Shown one piece after another: positions 17,799 to 18,089 of a stretch of 18,089 bases of DNA. A model generated the notes under the pieces. The model saw only the letters and a list, made by a program, of their open reading frames with translations, was not told the origin of the DNA and did not search any database. Numbering within the stretch: position 1 is the stretch's first letter; every line of letters begins with the position of its first letter. The stretch covers positions 4,821 through 22,909 of the forward strand of contig QAXH01000411.1 in assembly GCA_004335635.1 (NCBI GenBank). Reading direction: 5' to 3'. The translations under genes and the position numbers were made by a program. The DNA is from Chloromonas sp. AAM2. Its lineage: Eukaryota > Chlorophyta > Chlorophyceae > Chlamydomonadales > Chlamydomonadaceae.

Positions 17799-18089
17799 CT
17801 AACACGTGCACAGTTGATGGCAAAGGTTAGAGCCTTGTCAACTCAGACTGGACCACAATGCAAGTGCTGACAGGAAATATACCCATCAACGGCTAAAACA
17901 GCATTCAACTCAGGTTGAGTGCAGGGTCATCTGATCACCAGCGTTGGTGTGTGCTCCGTGTTGTATCCGACTCTGCCACAATGTAGTTTTAGTTGTACTG
18001 TAAACGGGCAGAAACCAGCTGAACCCCCTGTTGTTGAATGCTGCTGAACAAACCCATGATGTGATGTAGTACGACTGACTGCTGATTTG
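17799..18089. other. Right edge, no feature recognised
   Basis: I see no ORF of note, no RNA gene and no clear repeat in this AT-richer end. It may be an intron or upstream sequence of the minus-strand candidate. Confidence 0.4.

Noticed and set aside
1..18089. tRNA, rRNA, CRISPR arrays or bacterial operons
   Set aside because: None seen by eye. Gene structure is eukaryotic throughout; short tRNA genes could be missed without a covariance-model scan.

Overview
The window looks like nuclear DNA of a green alga, most likely a chlorophycean. Its genes are cut into many short exons (39 to about 760 nt) with GT..AG introns. There are CAA/ACC microsatellites and intronic minisatellites, and the central plus-strand gene resembles the chloroplast protein Tic62. 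No bacterial operon, CRISPR array, rRNA or tRNA was found. All gene models below were spliced by eye from splice consensus, reading phase and remembered family features; no alignment or transcript was available.

Layout: (1) 120-498, minus: the first two exons of an unidentified gene that starts here and runs off the left edge; its N-terminus looks like an organelle presequence. (2) 499-2000: intergenic, no convincing gene, with a diverged 34-bp direct repeat. (3) 2001-7423, minus: a complete seven-exon SPRTN gene, the DNA-protein-crosslink repair metalloprotease, about 499 aa. It has the SprT HExxH domain, the zinc-binding subdomain, a strong candidate SUMO-interacting motif and a C-terminal UBZ4 finger. 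Its first intron carries a CAA microsatellite interrupted by the only N gap (7169-7172). (4) 7424-8009: a short divergent spacer, probably a shared promoter region, with an 11-bp repeat in four copies. (5) 8010-16554, plus: an 18-exon gene for a predicted chloroplast NAD(P)-binding Rossmann protein of the Tic62 / atypical SDR kind, about 721 aa. All 17 exon junctions keep the frame. Its roughly 400-residue C-terminal tail is low-complexity and modular: acidic runs, Lys-Pro-Ala linkers, GGGF / FxASLFGGG aromatic patches and three NPFSTVKR boxes. This tail is the most novel thing in the window. (6) Intron 16 (14812-16139) holds a decayed LTR-retrotransposon-like fragment, and intron 15 holds a six-copy 25-bp minisatellite. 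(7) 16555-18089: 3' flank of the Tic62-like gene and weak evidence for the 3' exons of a minus-strand gene at about 17206-17798.

The two main genes are divergently paired but act in different places: SPRTN in nuclear genome maintenance, the Tic62-like protein at chloroplast membranes. Nothing in the sequence links them beyond the shared upstream region.
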